Assembly: GCF_022419205.1 (NCBI RefSeq)
Contig: NZ_JAJOZU010000008.1
Location: 1-48,094, forward strand
Direction of reading: 5' to 3'
Length of the DNA: 48,094 nt
Origin: Thermomonas alba
GTDB taxonomy: Bacteria > Pseudomonadota > Gammaproteobacteria > Xanthomonadales > Xanthomonadaceae
Part shown: positions 28,440 to 36,294 of the stretch, piece by piece
Layout of the letters: the number at the start of each line of letters is the position of its first letter
How positions within the stretch are numbered: position 1 is the first letter of the stretch
Made by a program: the position numbers and the translations under genes
Notes under the pieces: generated by a model
Database searches by the model: none
Told to the model about the DNA's origin: nothing
Seen by the model: the letters and a program-made list of their open reading frames with translations, nothing else

Positions 28440-28554
28440 CACCTTGGGCTGGTTGGCCTCGACGCAGCAAGCGCCCAGACCACGTGTGGTTGAATGGAAA
28501 CCGCAGGCACGGACGTGCCCACGGGGCCGGTTCTGCCAAGCGCAACCCCGACCG

Positions 28555-29235
28555 TCAGGCCGCAGGGCGGGACACGACGTCCAGCACCCGCGCGACCACG
28601 TCCTCGACCGACAGCCCGGTGGTATCGATGAGGACGGCGTCATCCGCCGGCCGCAGCGGCGCCACCGCGCGACTGGCGTCGCGGGCGTCGCGGGCGAGAA
28701 TCTCGCGTAGCAGACCGTCGATTGTGACCGAAACCCCTTTTTCTTTCAACTGTTTATAGCGCCTCTCGGCGCGCTCTTCGGCACTCGCGGTCAGAAACAC
28801 CTTGTAGGCCGCATCCGGGAAGATGACGGTGCCCATGTCGCGACCGTCTGCCACCAGCCCCGGCGGCTGGCGAAAGGCGCGCTGGCGCTCCCTCAATGCG
28901 GACCGCACCTCGGGAATGGCGGCGATCGCGGACGCCGCGGCGCCAGCCGTCTCGGTGCGCAGCTCATCGGTGGCGTCCGTACCATTCACGATCACCCGCG
29001 GCTCACCGCTGCCGTTCTCGCGAAACTCCACGCGGGTATCGAAGGCGCAGCGCACCAGCGCCGAGGCATCCGACAGATCGATGTCAGACCACCCGGCGGC
29101 GATCCCGACCGCGCGGTACAGTGCGCCGGAATCCAGATAATGCCAGCCCAATCGGGCCGCCACGATGCGACTGACGGTGCCCTTGCCGGAGCCGGAAGGC
29201 CCATCGATGGTGAGAACCGGAACGGAGGTATCCAT
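28555..29235 (-). CDS. cmk: Cytidylate kinase
   Basis: A 226-residue enzyme that phosphorylates CMP and dCMP. The P-loop GPSGSGKGT is at 12-20, [12 protein letters not shown] binds the acceptor, and [12 protein letters not shown] is the signature. Length equals E. coli Cmk (227). A start nine bases upstream (29244) is also possible; neither has a strong ribosome binding site. Upstream of rpsA, as in most gammaproteobacteria. Confidence 0.95.
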   Translation of the reverse strand: MDTSVPVLTIDGPSGSGKGTVSRIVAARLGWHYLDSGALYRAVGIAAGWSDIDLSDASALVRCAFDTRVEFRENGSGEPRVIVNGTDATDELRTETAGAAASAIAAIPEVRSALRERQRAFRQPPGLVADGRDMGTVIFPDAAYKVFLTASAEERAERRYKQLKEKGVSVTIDGLLREILARDARDASRAVAPLRPADDAVLIDTTGLSVEDVVARVLDVVSRPAA

Positions 29236-29298
29236 GCCCGTCATTATGGGGGCAAGCGCGGCCTGCCGGCCCAGCACGCGACACCCGTGCGCGCCGCG

Positions 29299-29328
29299 TT
29301 GAAATGCGCCCCGCTTCCCGGCTACAAT
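29299..29328 (+). promoter_or_regulatory. Promoter of the L36 gene
   Basis: TTGAAA (29299-29304) and TACAAT (29323-29328), 18 bases apart, fit sigma-70 consensus and lie about 45 bases before the L36 ATG. I see no AT-rich dyad that would suggest Zur control. Confidence 0.7.
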
Positions 29329-29372
29329 GCGCGGCTCAAGTTTCACTCCATTTCATTTGCCGAGGTTTCGTC

Positions 29373-29498
29373 ATGAAGGTCCTGTCCTCCCTGAAGTCGG
29401 CGAAGACCCGTCACCGCGACTGCAAGGTGGTTCGCCGTCGCGGCAAGGTCTTCGTGATCTGCAAGTCCAACCCGCGGTTCAAGGCGCGCCAGCGCTGA
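29373..29498 (+). CDS. rpmJ: 50S ribosomal protein L36, cysteine-depleted form
   Basis: A 41-residue basic ribosomal protein. In the zinc-binding form four ligands (CxxC, C, H) hold a zinc ion; here only Cys17 and Cys30 remain, the first ligand position is His14 and the last is Phe36, so it is the zinc-independent (C-minus, YkgO-like) type. I recall that xanthomonads carry this form as their normal L36, so it need not signal zinc starvation. It has its own promoter and terminator. Confidence 0.93.
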
Positions 29499-29545
29499 AG
29501 GTCGGCGGCAGCCCGCGCGGACTTGCCCCGCGCATACCCGACCCG

Positions 29546-29570
29546 AAAGGCCGCCGCAAGGCGGCCTTTT
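29546..29570 (+). terminator. Intrinsic terminator after L36
   Basis: AAAGGCCGCC (29546-29555), loop GCAA, then GGCGGCCTTT (29560-29569) and one more T. A strong stem with a T run 48 bases after the L36 stop. Confidence 0.88.
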
Positions 29571-29600
29571 CCGTATTTATCGCCTACCGGCCTTGCCGTG

Positions 29601-29639
29601 GCCCGGTTCGGCCCGGTTCGGCCCGGTTCGGCATAGAAT
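29601..29639 (+). promoter_or_regulatory. Three tandem 10-mers before a -10 element
   Basis: GCCCGGTTCG is repeated three times in perfect tandem (29601-29630) and is followed directly by GCATAGAATC, which holds the -10-like TAGAAT (29634-29639). The start codon of the next gene is 37 bases further. The -35 region of this presumed promoter therefore lies inside the repeats. Confidence 0.5.
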
Positions 29640-29675
29640 CCGGCGTTCGACCACTCGCATCCTGGGAGCATCGTC

Positions 29676-30014
29676 ATGGAGCGTTTTTCGCGCAGTCTTG
29701 TCCTCACCGCCGTTCTGCTCGCCTCCACCGCCGCTGTCCAGGCGGCCACCGGTGACACGCTGCTGATCCAGCGCATCCAGCAGAAGCCGGCCAACCTTCC
29801 TGCACGCGGCATGACCCATGCGCAGGTGGAAGCCAAATACGGCGCGCCCGGTCAGCGTCTGCCGGCCGTTGGCGGTCAGAAGCGCGCTTGGCCGGCGATC
29901 GAGCGCTGGGTCTATCCCACTTTCACCGTTTATTTCGAGCAGGGCCGGGTGATCGACGCCGTGGTCAACCAGGCCAGCCCCAACGAGATCGGCCCCAAAC
30001 CGACCACGCGCTGA
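29676..30014 (+). CDS. Small exported protein, BamE/OmlA-like pattern, unknown role
   Basis: A 112-residue protein with a Sec signal peptide (cleavage probable after VQA, residue 23). The mature part holds MTHAQVEAKYGAPGQR and then VYPTFTVYFEQGRVIDAVV, which resembles the small alpha-beta fold of SmpA/OmlA (BamE) proteins, where a motif 'M..v...G.P' is followed by a W/Y strand. There is no lipobox, so it is probably soluble in the periplasm. It stands between L36 and the agmatine genes, 54 bases before the latter; co-transcription with them is possible. Function not known. Confidence 0.7.
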   Translation: MERFSRSLVLTAVLLASTAAVQAATGDTLLIQRIQQKPANLPARGMTHAQVEAKYGAPGQRLPAVGGQKRAWPAIERWVYPTFTVYFEQGRVIDAVVNQASPNEIGPKPTTR

Positions 30015-30068
30015 CTCTCTTCTCCCGGGGCCGTCGCGCGCGGCCCCGCGCTTATCCGTCTTCCCACG

Positions 30069-31100
30069 ATGACTGACGCCTCTTCCCGTTTTCCCGCCGA
30101 GTGGGAGCCCCAGTCGGCGGTGTTAATCGCCTGGCCGCATGCCGGCACCGACTGGGCCCCGCGCCTGGCCGAGGTCGAAACCACCTACGTCGCGCTGGCC
30201 GCGGCCGTCACCCGCTTCCAGCCGCTGCTGGTGTGCGCGCCCTCTTCCGCCCTGCAGGCGCATGCCCGCGACCGCCTGGCCGCCGCCGGCGTGGATCTGG
30301 CGCGGGTGCGGTTCCTGACGGTGGACTACGACGACACCTGGCTGCGCGACTCCGGCCCGATCACCCTGCGCGAGGACGCGGGGTTCCGCCTGCTGGACTT
30401 CCGCTTCACCGCCTGGGGCGGCAAGTTCGAAGCCGGCCGCGACGATCGCCTGGTGGAGCACCTGCACGCCCAGGGCGTGTTTGGCGCCGCAGTACGTGAG
30501 CGCATCGATTTCGCGCTGGAAGGCGGCGCGATCGAGACCGACGGGCGCGGCACCCTGCTCACCACTTGGCGCTGCCTGCACGAGCGCCATCCGGATGCGA
30601 CCCGCGAGCAACTGACCGCGCAACTCGCCGCCTGGCTGCGCCAGGACCGCGTGCTGTGGCTAGACCACGGCGCGCTGGAGGGCGACGACACCGACGCCCA
30701 TATCGACACCCTCGCCCGCTTCGCCCCCGGCGATGCGATCGTCTTCCAGGCCTGCGATGACGAGGCGGACTCGCATTACGCCGACCTCCAGGCGATGGCC
30801 GAAGAGATCGCCGCCCTGCGCACCCGCGATGGCCGACCGTACCGCCTGTTCCCGCTGCCGTGGGCCAGGCCCATCCTGGATGAAGGCCGCCGCCTGGCTG
30901 CCAGCTATGCCAACTATCTGATCATCAACGGCGCGGTGCTGATGCCGGCCTACGGCGATCCGGCGGATGCGCGCGCCGCGGACGTCCTCGCGGCCGCCTA
31001 CCCTGGCCGCAAGATCGTGCCGGTGCCGTGCCGGCCGCTGATCTGGCAGAACGGCAGCCTCCACTGCATCACCATGCAACTGCCCGAAGGACTGGTCTGA
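30069..31100 (+). CDS. aguA: Agmatine deiminase
   Basis: A 343-residue member of the guanidino-group-modifying family that converts agmatine to N-carbamoylputrescine and ammonia. Conserved stretches are EWEPQSAVLIAWPH, DDTWLRDSGP, FTAWGGKF, ALEGGAIETDG and HIDTLARF; the nucleophile is Cys333 in GSLHCITMQLP. Its stop overlaps the aguB start by one base (TGATG), so the two steps to putrescine are coupled. Confidence 0.94.
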   Translation: MTDASSRFPAEWEPQSAVLIAWPHAGTDWAPRLAEVETTYVALAAAVTRFQPLLVCAPSSALQAHARDRLAAAGVDLARVRFLTVDYDDTWLRDSGPITLREDAGFRLLDFRFTAWGGKFEAGRDDRLVEHLHAQGVFGAAVRERIDFALEGGAIETDGRGTLLTTWRCLHERHPDATREQLTAQLAAWLRQDRVLWLDHGALEGDDTDAHIDTLARFAPGDAIVFQACDDEADSHYADLQAMAEEIAALRTRDGRPYRLFPLPWARPILDEGRRLAASYANYLIINGAVLMPAYGDPADARAADVLAAAYPGRKIVPVPCRPLIWQNGSLHCITMQLPEGLV

Positions 31101-31987
31101 TGTCCAAGCACAACACGCTCCCCGTCGCGCTGGTGCAGGAGCGCAACCACGGCGATGCCGAGGCCAATCTCGCGGTGATCGAGGCGCGTGTGGCCGAGGC
31201 CGCGGCCGCCGGCGCGAAACTCGTCCTACTGCAGGAACTGCACAACGGCGCGTATTTCTGCCAGCACGAGTCGGTGCGCGAGTTCGATCTCGCCGAGCCG
31301 ATCCCCGGCCCTAGCAGCGAGCGCCTGGCGGCGCTGGCCAAGCGCCACGGCGTGGTGCTGGTGTCCTCGCTGTTCGAGAAGCGCGCCACCGGGCTGTACC
31401 ACAACACCGCGGTGGTGTTCGACGCCGACGGCCGCACCGCGGGCAAGTACCGCAAGATGCACATCCCGGACGATCCGGGCTTCTACGAGAAGTTCTACTT
31501 CACCCCGGGCGACCTCGGCTTCACCCCCATCGACACCTCGGTGGGCCGGCTGGGCGTGCTGGTGTGCTGGGACCAGTGGTATCCGGAGGCCGCGCGCCTG
31601 ATGGCGCTGGCCGGCGCCGAACTGCTGCTGTATCCGACCGCGATCGGCTGGGACCCCGACGATGCGCAGGACGAGAAGACCCGCCAGCGCGACGCCTGGG
31701 TGCTGTCGCACCGCGGCCATGCGGTCGCCAACGGATTGCCGGTGCTGTCCTGCAACCGCGTCGGCCACGAGCCTTCGCCGCTGGGGGCCTCCGGGATCGA
31801 TTTCTGGGGCAACTCGCTGGTGCTGGGGCCGCAGGGCGAGATCGTGGCCGAAGCCGGCACCGCGCCGACCCTGCTGCTGGCCGAGGTGGACATGCAGCGC
31901 AGCGAGCACGTGCGCCGCATCTGGCCATTCCTGCGCGACCGCCGGATCGACGCCTATGGCGATCTCGTGAAGCGTTACCGTGACTGA
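31100..31987 (+). CDS. aguB: N-carbamoylputrescine amidase
   Basis: A 295-residue nitrilase-superfamily enzyme that hydrolyses N-carbamoylputrescine to putrescine. The catalytic triad is visible: Glu46 (LLQELHNG), Lys119 (KYRKMHIPDD) and Cys156 (VLVCWDQWYPEAA). The length is that of bacterial AguB. It overlaps the next gene by eight bases. Confidence 0.95.
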   Translation: MSKHNTLPVALVQERNHGDAEANLAVIEARVAEAAAAGAKLVLLQELHNGAYFCQHESVREFDLAEPIPGPSSERLAALAKRHGVVLVSSLFEKRATGLYHNTAVVFDADGRTAGKYRKMHIPDDPGFYEKFYFTPGDLGFTPIDTSVGRLGVLVCWDQWYPEAARLMALAGAELLLYPTAIGWDPDDAQDEKTRQRDAWVLSHRGHAVANGLPVLSCNRVGHEPSPLGASGIDFWGNSLVLGPQGEIVAEAGTAPTLLLAEVDMQRSEHVRRIWPFLRDRRIDAYGDLVKRYRD

Positions 31988-33194
31988 GCCCAACCTTCAG
32001 GAAAGCTCCGGCTACGCCGGCCAGCCGGTCATCGAGGTCGAACGCGACGGCGTGCATTACACCCTGCTGGGCACCGCGCACGTGTCGAAAGCCAGCATCC
32101 AGGCGGTGCAGGCCGCGATCGACAGCGGCCAGTTCGACGCCGTCGCCGTGGAACTGGACGAGCAGCGCCACAAGGCGCTGACCCAGCCGGATGCGCTGGC
32201 GCAACTGGATCTCGTCAAGGTCATCCGCGAGAAGAAAGTCGCGCCGTTCGCGGCCAACCTGGCGTTGGCCGCCTACCAACGGCGGCTGGCCGAACAGCTC
32301 GGAATCGAGCCGGGCGCGGAACTGAAGGCGGCGGCCACCGAGGCCGCCGCGCGCGGCCTGCCGCTGCAACTGATCGACCGCGACGTCGGCATCACCTTCC
32401 GCCGCATCCTGCAGGGGCTGCGCTGGTGGGACCGGATGAAGCTGATCGGCGGGATCATCGGCAGCCTGTTCGAGCGCGAGCAGGTCTCCGAGGCCGACAT
32501 CGAGCGTTTGAAAGAAGGCGACATGCTCGAATCCAGCTTCGGAGAGTTCGCGCGAACGACCCCTTCGCTGTATGCCACATTGATCGATGAGCGCGACCAG
32601 TACATGGCCGCCAGGCTGCGCCAGCGCAGCGACGGCGCTCGCCGCGTGCTGGCGGTGGTCGGCGCCGGGCATCTGAAAGGCATGGCCCGCTACCTGCGCG
32701 AGGAGACGCGGGAACCGGCGGCACTCACCGCGGCGCTGGCCGAAGTCAGGCAGAAGCGCCGCCTGCCGTGGATCACCCTCACCCTGCTGGCGCTGATCGG
32801 CGGCGGCATCGCCTGGGGCTGGTACCACGGCGGGCACGCGCTCGGCCGCGAGTTGTTGCTGCAGTGGGTGGCCTGGACCTGCGGTCTGACCGCGCTCGGC
32901 GCGCTGCTGTCCGGCGCCCACCCGCTGAGCCTGCTGGTCGGGGCGCTGGTGGCGCCGTTCAAGCCGTTCCGCCCGGGGCTGCCGTCCGGCATGTTCAGCG
33001 CGCTGGTCGAACTGCGCCTGCGCAAGCCGGCCTACCCGGACTTCCTCGCCCTGCGCGACGACGCCCAGAGCCTGCGCGGCTGGTACCGCAACCGCGTCAC
33101 TCGGGTGGTGCTGGTGTTCATGCTCACCAACCTCGGCACCGTCGCCGGCGAGTGGATGGCCGGCGCCCGCATCTTCGGAAAGTTGCTCGGCTGA
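31980..33194 (+). CDS. TraB/TIKI-family membrane protein
   Basis: A 404-residue protein with an N-terminal TraB domain (about 18-245) and about four C-terminal transmembrane segments (about 260-400). The family's two GxxH motifs are present, GTAH at 31-34 and GAGH at 228-231, with the conserved glutamate at 58 (VELDE). Relatives include the enterococcal pheromone-shutdown protein TraB and the animal metalloprotease TIKI; peptidase function in bacteria is not established. The GTG start at 31980 lies within aguB, so it is co-translated with the putrescine pathway. Its stop is six bases from the stop of the convergent RND gene. Confidence 0.83.
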   Translation: MTEPNLQESSGYAGQPVIEVERDGVHYTLLGTAHVSKASIQAVQAAIDSGQFDAVAVELDEQRHKALTQPDALAQLDLVKVIREKKVAPFAANLALAAYQRRLAEQLGIEPGAELKAAATEAAARGLPLQLIDRDVGITFRRILQGLRWWDRMKLIGGIIGSLFEREQVSEADIERLKEGDMLESSFGEFARTTPSLYATLIDERDQYMAARLRQRSDGARRVLAVVGAGHLKGMARYLREETREPAALTAALAEVRQKRRLPWITLTLLALIGGGIAWGWYHGGHALGRELLLQWVAWTCGLTALGALLSGAHPLSLLVGALVAPFKPFRPGLPSGMFSALVELRLRKPAYPDFLALRDDAQSLRGWYRNRVTRVVLVFMLTNLGTVAGEWMAGARIFGKLLG

Positions 33195-33200
33195 TCCGCC

Positions 33201-36200
33201 TCACCCAGCTGACGGGCCGGCATCGGCCATACGCCGCTGTGCGGCGGTCATCCGCGCGCGCGCGATGATGCGGGCGGTGCCGGCACGCAGGTCGTCCAGC
33301 AGGGCGTAGATGGTCGGCAGGAACAGCAGGCTGACCACGGTCGAGAACGCCAAGCCGCCAGCGATCGCACGCGCCATCGGGTAATACGGCGGACCGTCGC
33401 CGGCCACCTGGGTCTTGGACAGCGCGATCGGCACCATCGCCAGGATCGCGGTGCCCATCGTCATCATGATCGGGCGCAGGCGCTCGCGGCTGCCTTCCAC
33501 CAACGCATCGATCCGCGGCAGCCCGCGCCGGCGCAGGTTGTTGATGTGCTCCACCATCACGATGCCGTTGTTCACCACCACGCCCATCAGCACCAGGATG
33601 CCGATGAAGGCCATGATGTTGAACTGGGTGCCGGTGAGCCACAGCAGCCAGTACACGCCGAAGATCGAGAACAGCACGCAGCTCATGATCGCCAGCGGGA
33701 ACAGCAGCGACTCGAACACCGCCGCCATCACGATGAACATCAGCACCAGCGCGATCCCCACGTTGCGCAGCATCTGCTGGTTCATGTCGATGCTCATGCC
33801 GAAACCGCCGCCCTCGAAGGTGATGCCATAGCCTGGCGGCAGGTCGAGCGACTTCACGGTGGCTTCGATCTCCTTCTTCGCCTCCTCCAGCGTGGCGCCG
33901 GGCGCCAGGTTGGCCTGCACCTTGAGCATGGTCTGCCGGTTCATGCGCTGAATCGTGTTGGCCGACGGCACCGTCTGCACGTCCACCATCGCCAGCAGCG
34001 GCACGCTGCGCCCGTCCGGAGCGCGCACGATGAACGACTGCAGGTCCTCGGGGCCATAGTGCTCGGCGCCCTGGAAGCGCACGCTCACCGGGATCTCCAG
34101 CTCGCCGCGCTGGAACTCGCGCAGCGAGGCGCCGCGCAGGGCCATGCCGACGAACTGCGCCACCTGCTGCGCCGAGAATCCGTAGGCCGCCGCGCGCTCG
34201 CGGTTCACCCGCACTTGCAACTCGCTGTTGGCATCGCCGGTGTCCACCCGCACATCGCGGAGCGACTTGCTGCGCGAAAGCACCGGGATGATGTCGCTTG
34301 CGATCTCGCGCAGGGTCTGCGCGGAATCCCCGATCAGGCTGAACTGGATGCCATTCTCGCCGCCGCCCAGCCCACCCTGACGTCCGAACCCGATGTTGGC
34401 GCGCGCGGACTTCGGCAATTCTTGCCGCATCGCATCCTGGATTTTTTTCGATTCCTCCGGATCCTTGGTGGCCACGCTTACCTCGGTCATCGCCCAGCCC
34501 TGCTCGGCATAGCGCGAATAGACCTTCTGCACCCCGAAGCGCTTTCTGTTTTCATTGATGTAGCGCTCGACTGCGGCCACCACCTGCCCCATCTGCTCTT
34601 TGGAGTAGGCGCCCTTCCATTGGTAGAAGATGGCGATTCTGCTGGGGTCGGATTCATCGCCAGTATCGCCCTTGGTGAAATGGATCGGGATGAAACTGAT
34701 CGCACTGATCGCCAGGATCCCGGCCACCGCCCAGCCGCGGTGCTCCAGCGTCCAGCGCAGGAAGCGGGCATAGCGGTCCTGCAGGCGCGAAATGAAAGGC
34801 GACTTCACGGCGGGCGGGGTGACCATCCGCGCCGACAGCATCGGAATCAGGCTGATCGCCACCAGCCACGACGCCAGCAGCGACACCGAGATGGTCACCG
34901 CCAGCTGGGTCAGGTAGATGGTCAGGATGTTCTTCTCGCCGAACATCATCGGCAGGAACACGATGCAGTGACACAGGGTGCCGGCAGACAGCGCGATCGC
35001 CACGTGTCGGGTGCCGATGATGGAAGCCAGACGCGGGTTGTCCGGATATTTCTCGCGCTCCTGGTAGATGCTCTCCACCACCACCACGGCGTTGTCCACC
35101 AGCATGCCGACCGCGAGCAGCAGGCCCATCATCGACAGGATGTTGAGGGTGATCCCCGCGAAGTACATGAACCCCAGGGTCATGATGAAGCAGATCGGAA
35201 TCGCGGTGGTCACCATCAGAGTCGAGGGCCAGTGGCGCAGGAACAGGTACAGCACGATCACCGACAGCAGCAGACCGATCGCGCCGGCCTCGGCCAGCGC
35301 CGACAGCGAGCTGACCACCGCCTTGCCCTGGTCGTCCACCACGTCGATCTTGATTCCGGCCAGCGCCGGGTCGCGCTGCAATTCCTGAAGCTCGGCATTC
35401 ACGGCGCGCGAGAGCTCCACCAGGTTCGCCGCGCGCTCCTTGTAGATGTCCACGCCCACGCTGGGACGGCCGTCGATCTGGCGCACGTAGTTCATCCGCT
35501 GCGGCTGTAGCCGCACGTCGGCGATATCGCCAAGGCGCACGCCGCGCGCGTTGATCGGCAGGTCGCGCAGCTGCTGCAGATCGGTCAGCTCGCCCTTGGG
35601 CTGGATCCGCAGCCGCCGCCCGTTGTCGGTGATCTGACCGGCCGATACCGAGAAGTTGGCAGCCTGCAGGCGCGTCACCAGATCGTTGAGCACCACGCCG
35701 TTGGCGGTCAGTCGGTCGGGATCGATCGCGACCACCACCTCCTGCACCGGCACGCCCTCCACCTCGACCCGGGCCACACCGGGCAGGCGCTCCAGCCGGC
35801 GCTTGATGCTCTTGTCGATCAGGTCGCCACGCGCGCTCAGGTCCTCGCTGCTGGTCAGGCGCAGGCTGATCGCCTCCTGATCGCCCGTGCTCCAGCGCCG
35901 CACGAAGTAGCGCTGAAAATCGGACGGCAGCTGGTCGCGAATCGCGTCGATCCGCTCGCGCGCCTCGGAAGCGGCCACCGCCACGTTACGACCCCAGTCG
36001 GTGAACTGTACGAACACGCCGCCACCGTCGGCGCCGGCATTGGAATTCATCGACTTGATGCCGGACATGGTGGCTAGCGCTTCCTCCACCGGACGCACCA
36101 GGTTGCGCTCCACCTCCTCGGGAGTGGAGCCGGCATACGGCAGCTGCACGAAGAAGAATGGCGCAGATGCCTCCGGCTGCGCCTCCAGCGGCAGCCGGAA

Positions 36201-36287
36201 CGCGGCGATCAGGCCGATCACCACCATCGACACGAACAGCATGATGGTGGTAACCGGGCGGCGGATGGAGAGTTCGGTGATGTTCAT
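33201..36287 (-). CDS. RND efflux permease, 'VDN/VNN' relay type
   Basis: A 1028-residue inner-membrane proton-driven pump of the HAE1/AcrB class. It opens with NITELSIRRPVTTIMLF and has the usual twelve-helix, two-loop layout. In the fourth helix the pair aligned with AcrB D407-D408 reads D398-N399, and where AcrB has K940 it has N906 (GVVVNNGIVMVEH). It therefore belongs to a relay subgroup distinct from the pump encoded next to it. It starts seven bases after the larger RND gene in a three-gene operon. The substrate cannot be read from the sequence. Confidence 0.9.
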   Translation of the reverse strand: MNITELSIRRPVTTIMLFVSMVVIGLIAAFRLPLEAQPEASAPFFFVQLPYAGSTPEEVERNLVRPVEEALATMSGIKSMNSNAGADGGGVFVQFTDWGRNVAVAASEARERIDAIRDQLPSDFQRYFVRRWSTGDQEAISLRLTSSEDLSARGDLIDKSIKRRLERLPGVARVEVEGVPVQEVVVAIDPDRLTANGVVLNDLVTRLQAANFSVSAGQITDNGRRLRIQPKGELTDLQQLRDLPINARGVRLGDIADVRLQPQRMNYVRQIDGRPSVGVDIYKERAANLVELSRAVNAELQELQRDPALAGIKIDVVDDQGKAVVSSLSALAEAGAIGLLLSVIVLYLFLRHWPSTLMVTTAIPICFIMTLGFMYFAGITLNILSMMGLLLAVGMLVDNAVVVVESIYQEREKYPDNPRLASIIGTRHVAIALSAGTLCHCIVFLPMMFGEKNILTIYLTQLAVTISVSLLASWLVAISLIPMLSARMVTPPAVKSPFISRLQDRYARFLRWTLEHRGWAVAGILAISAISFIPIHFTKGDTGDESDPSRIAIFYQWKGAYSKEQMGQVVAAVERYINENRKRFGVQKVYSRYAEQGWAMTEVSVATKDPEESKKIQDAMRQELPKSARANIGFGRQGGLGGGENGIQFSLIGDSAQTLREIASDIIPVLSRSKSLRDVRVDTGDANSELQVRVNRERAAAYGFSAQQVAQFVGMALRGASLREFQRGELEIPVSVRFQGAEHYGPEDLQSFIVRAPDGRSVPLLAMVDVQTVPSANTIQRMNRQTMLKVQANLAPGATLEEAKKEIEATVKSLDLPPGYGITFEGGGFGMSIDMNQQMLRNVGIALVLMFIVMAAVFESLLFPLAIMSCVLFSIFGVYWLLWLTGTQFNIMAFIGILVLMGVVVNNGIVMVEHINNLRRRGLPRIDALVEGSRERLRPIMMTMGTAILAMVPIALSKTQVAGDGPPYYPMARAIAGGLAFSTVVSLLFLPTIYALLDDLRAGTARIIARARMTAAQRRMADAGPSAG

Positions 36288-36294
36288 CGCCCGC

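Noticed and set aside
29373-29498. Zur-regulated, zinc-starvation paralogue of L36
   Set aside because: The cysteine-poor form is present but no Zur-like dyad was seen, and a good constitutive promoter precedes it. In this family this form may be the only L36.
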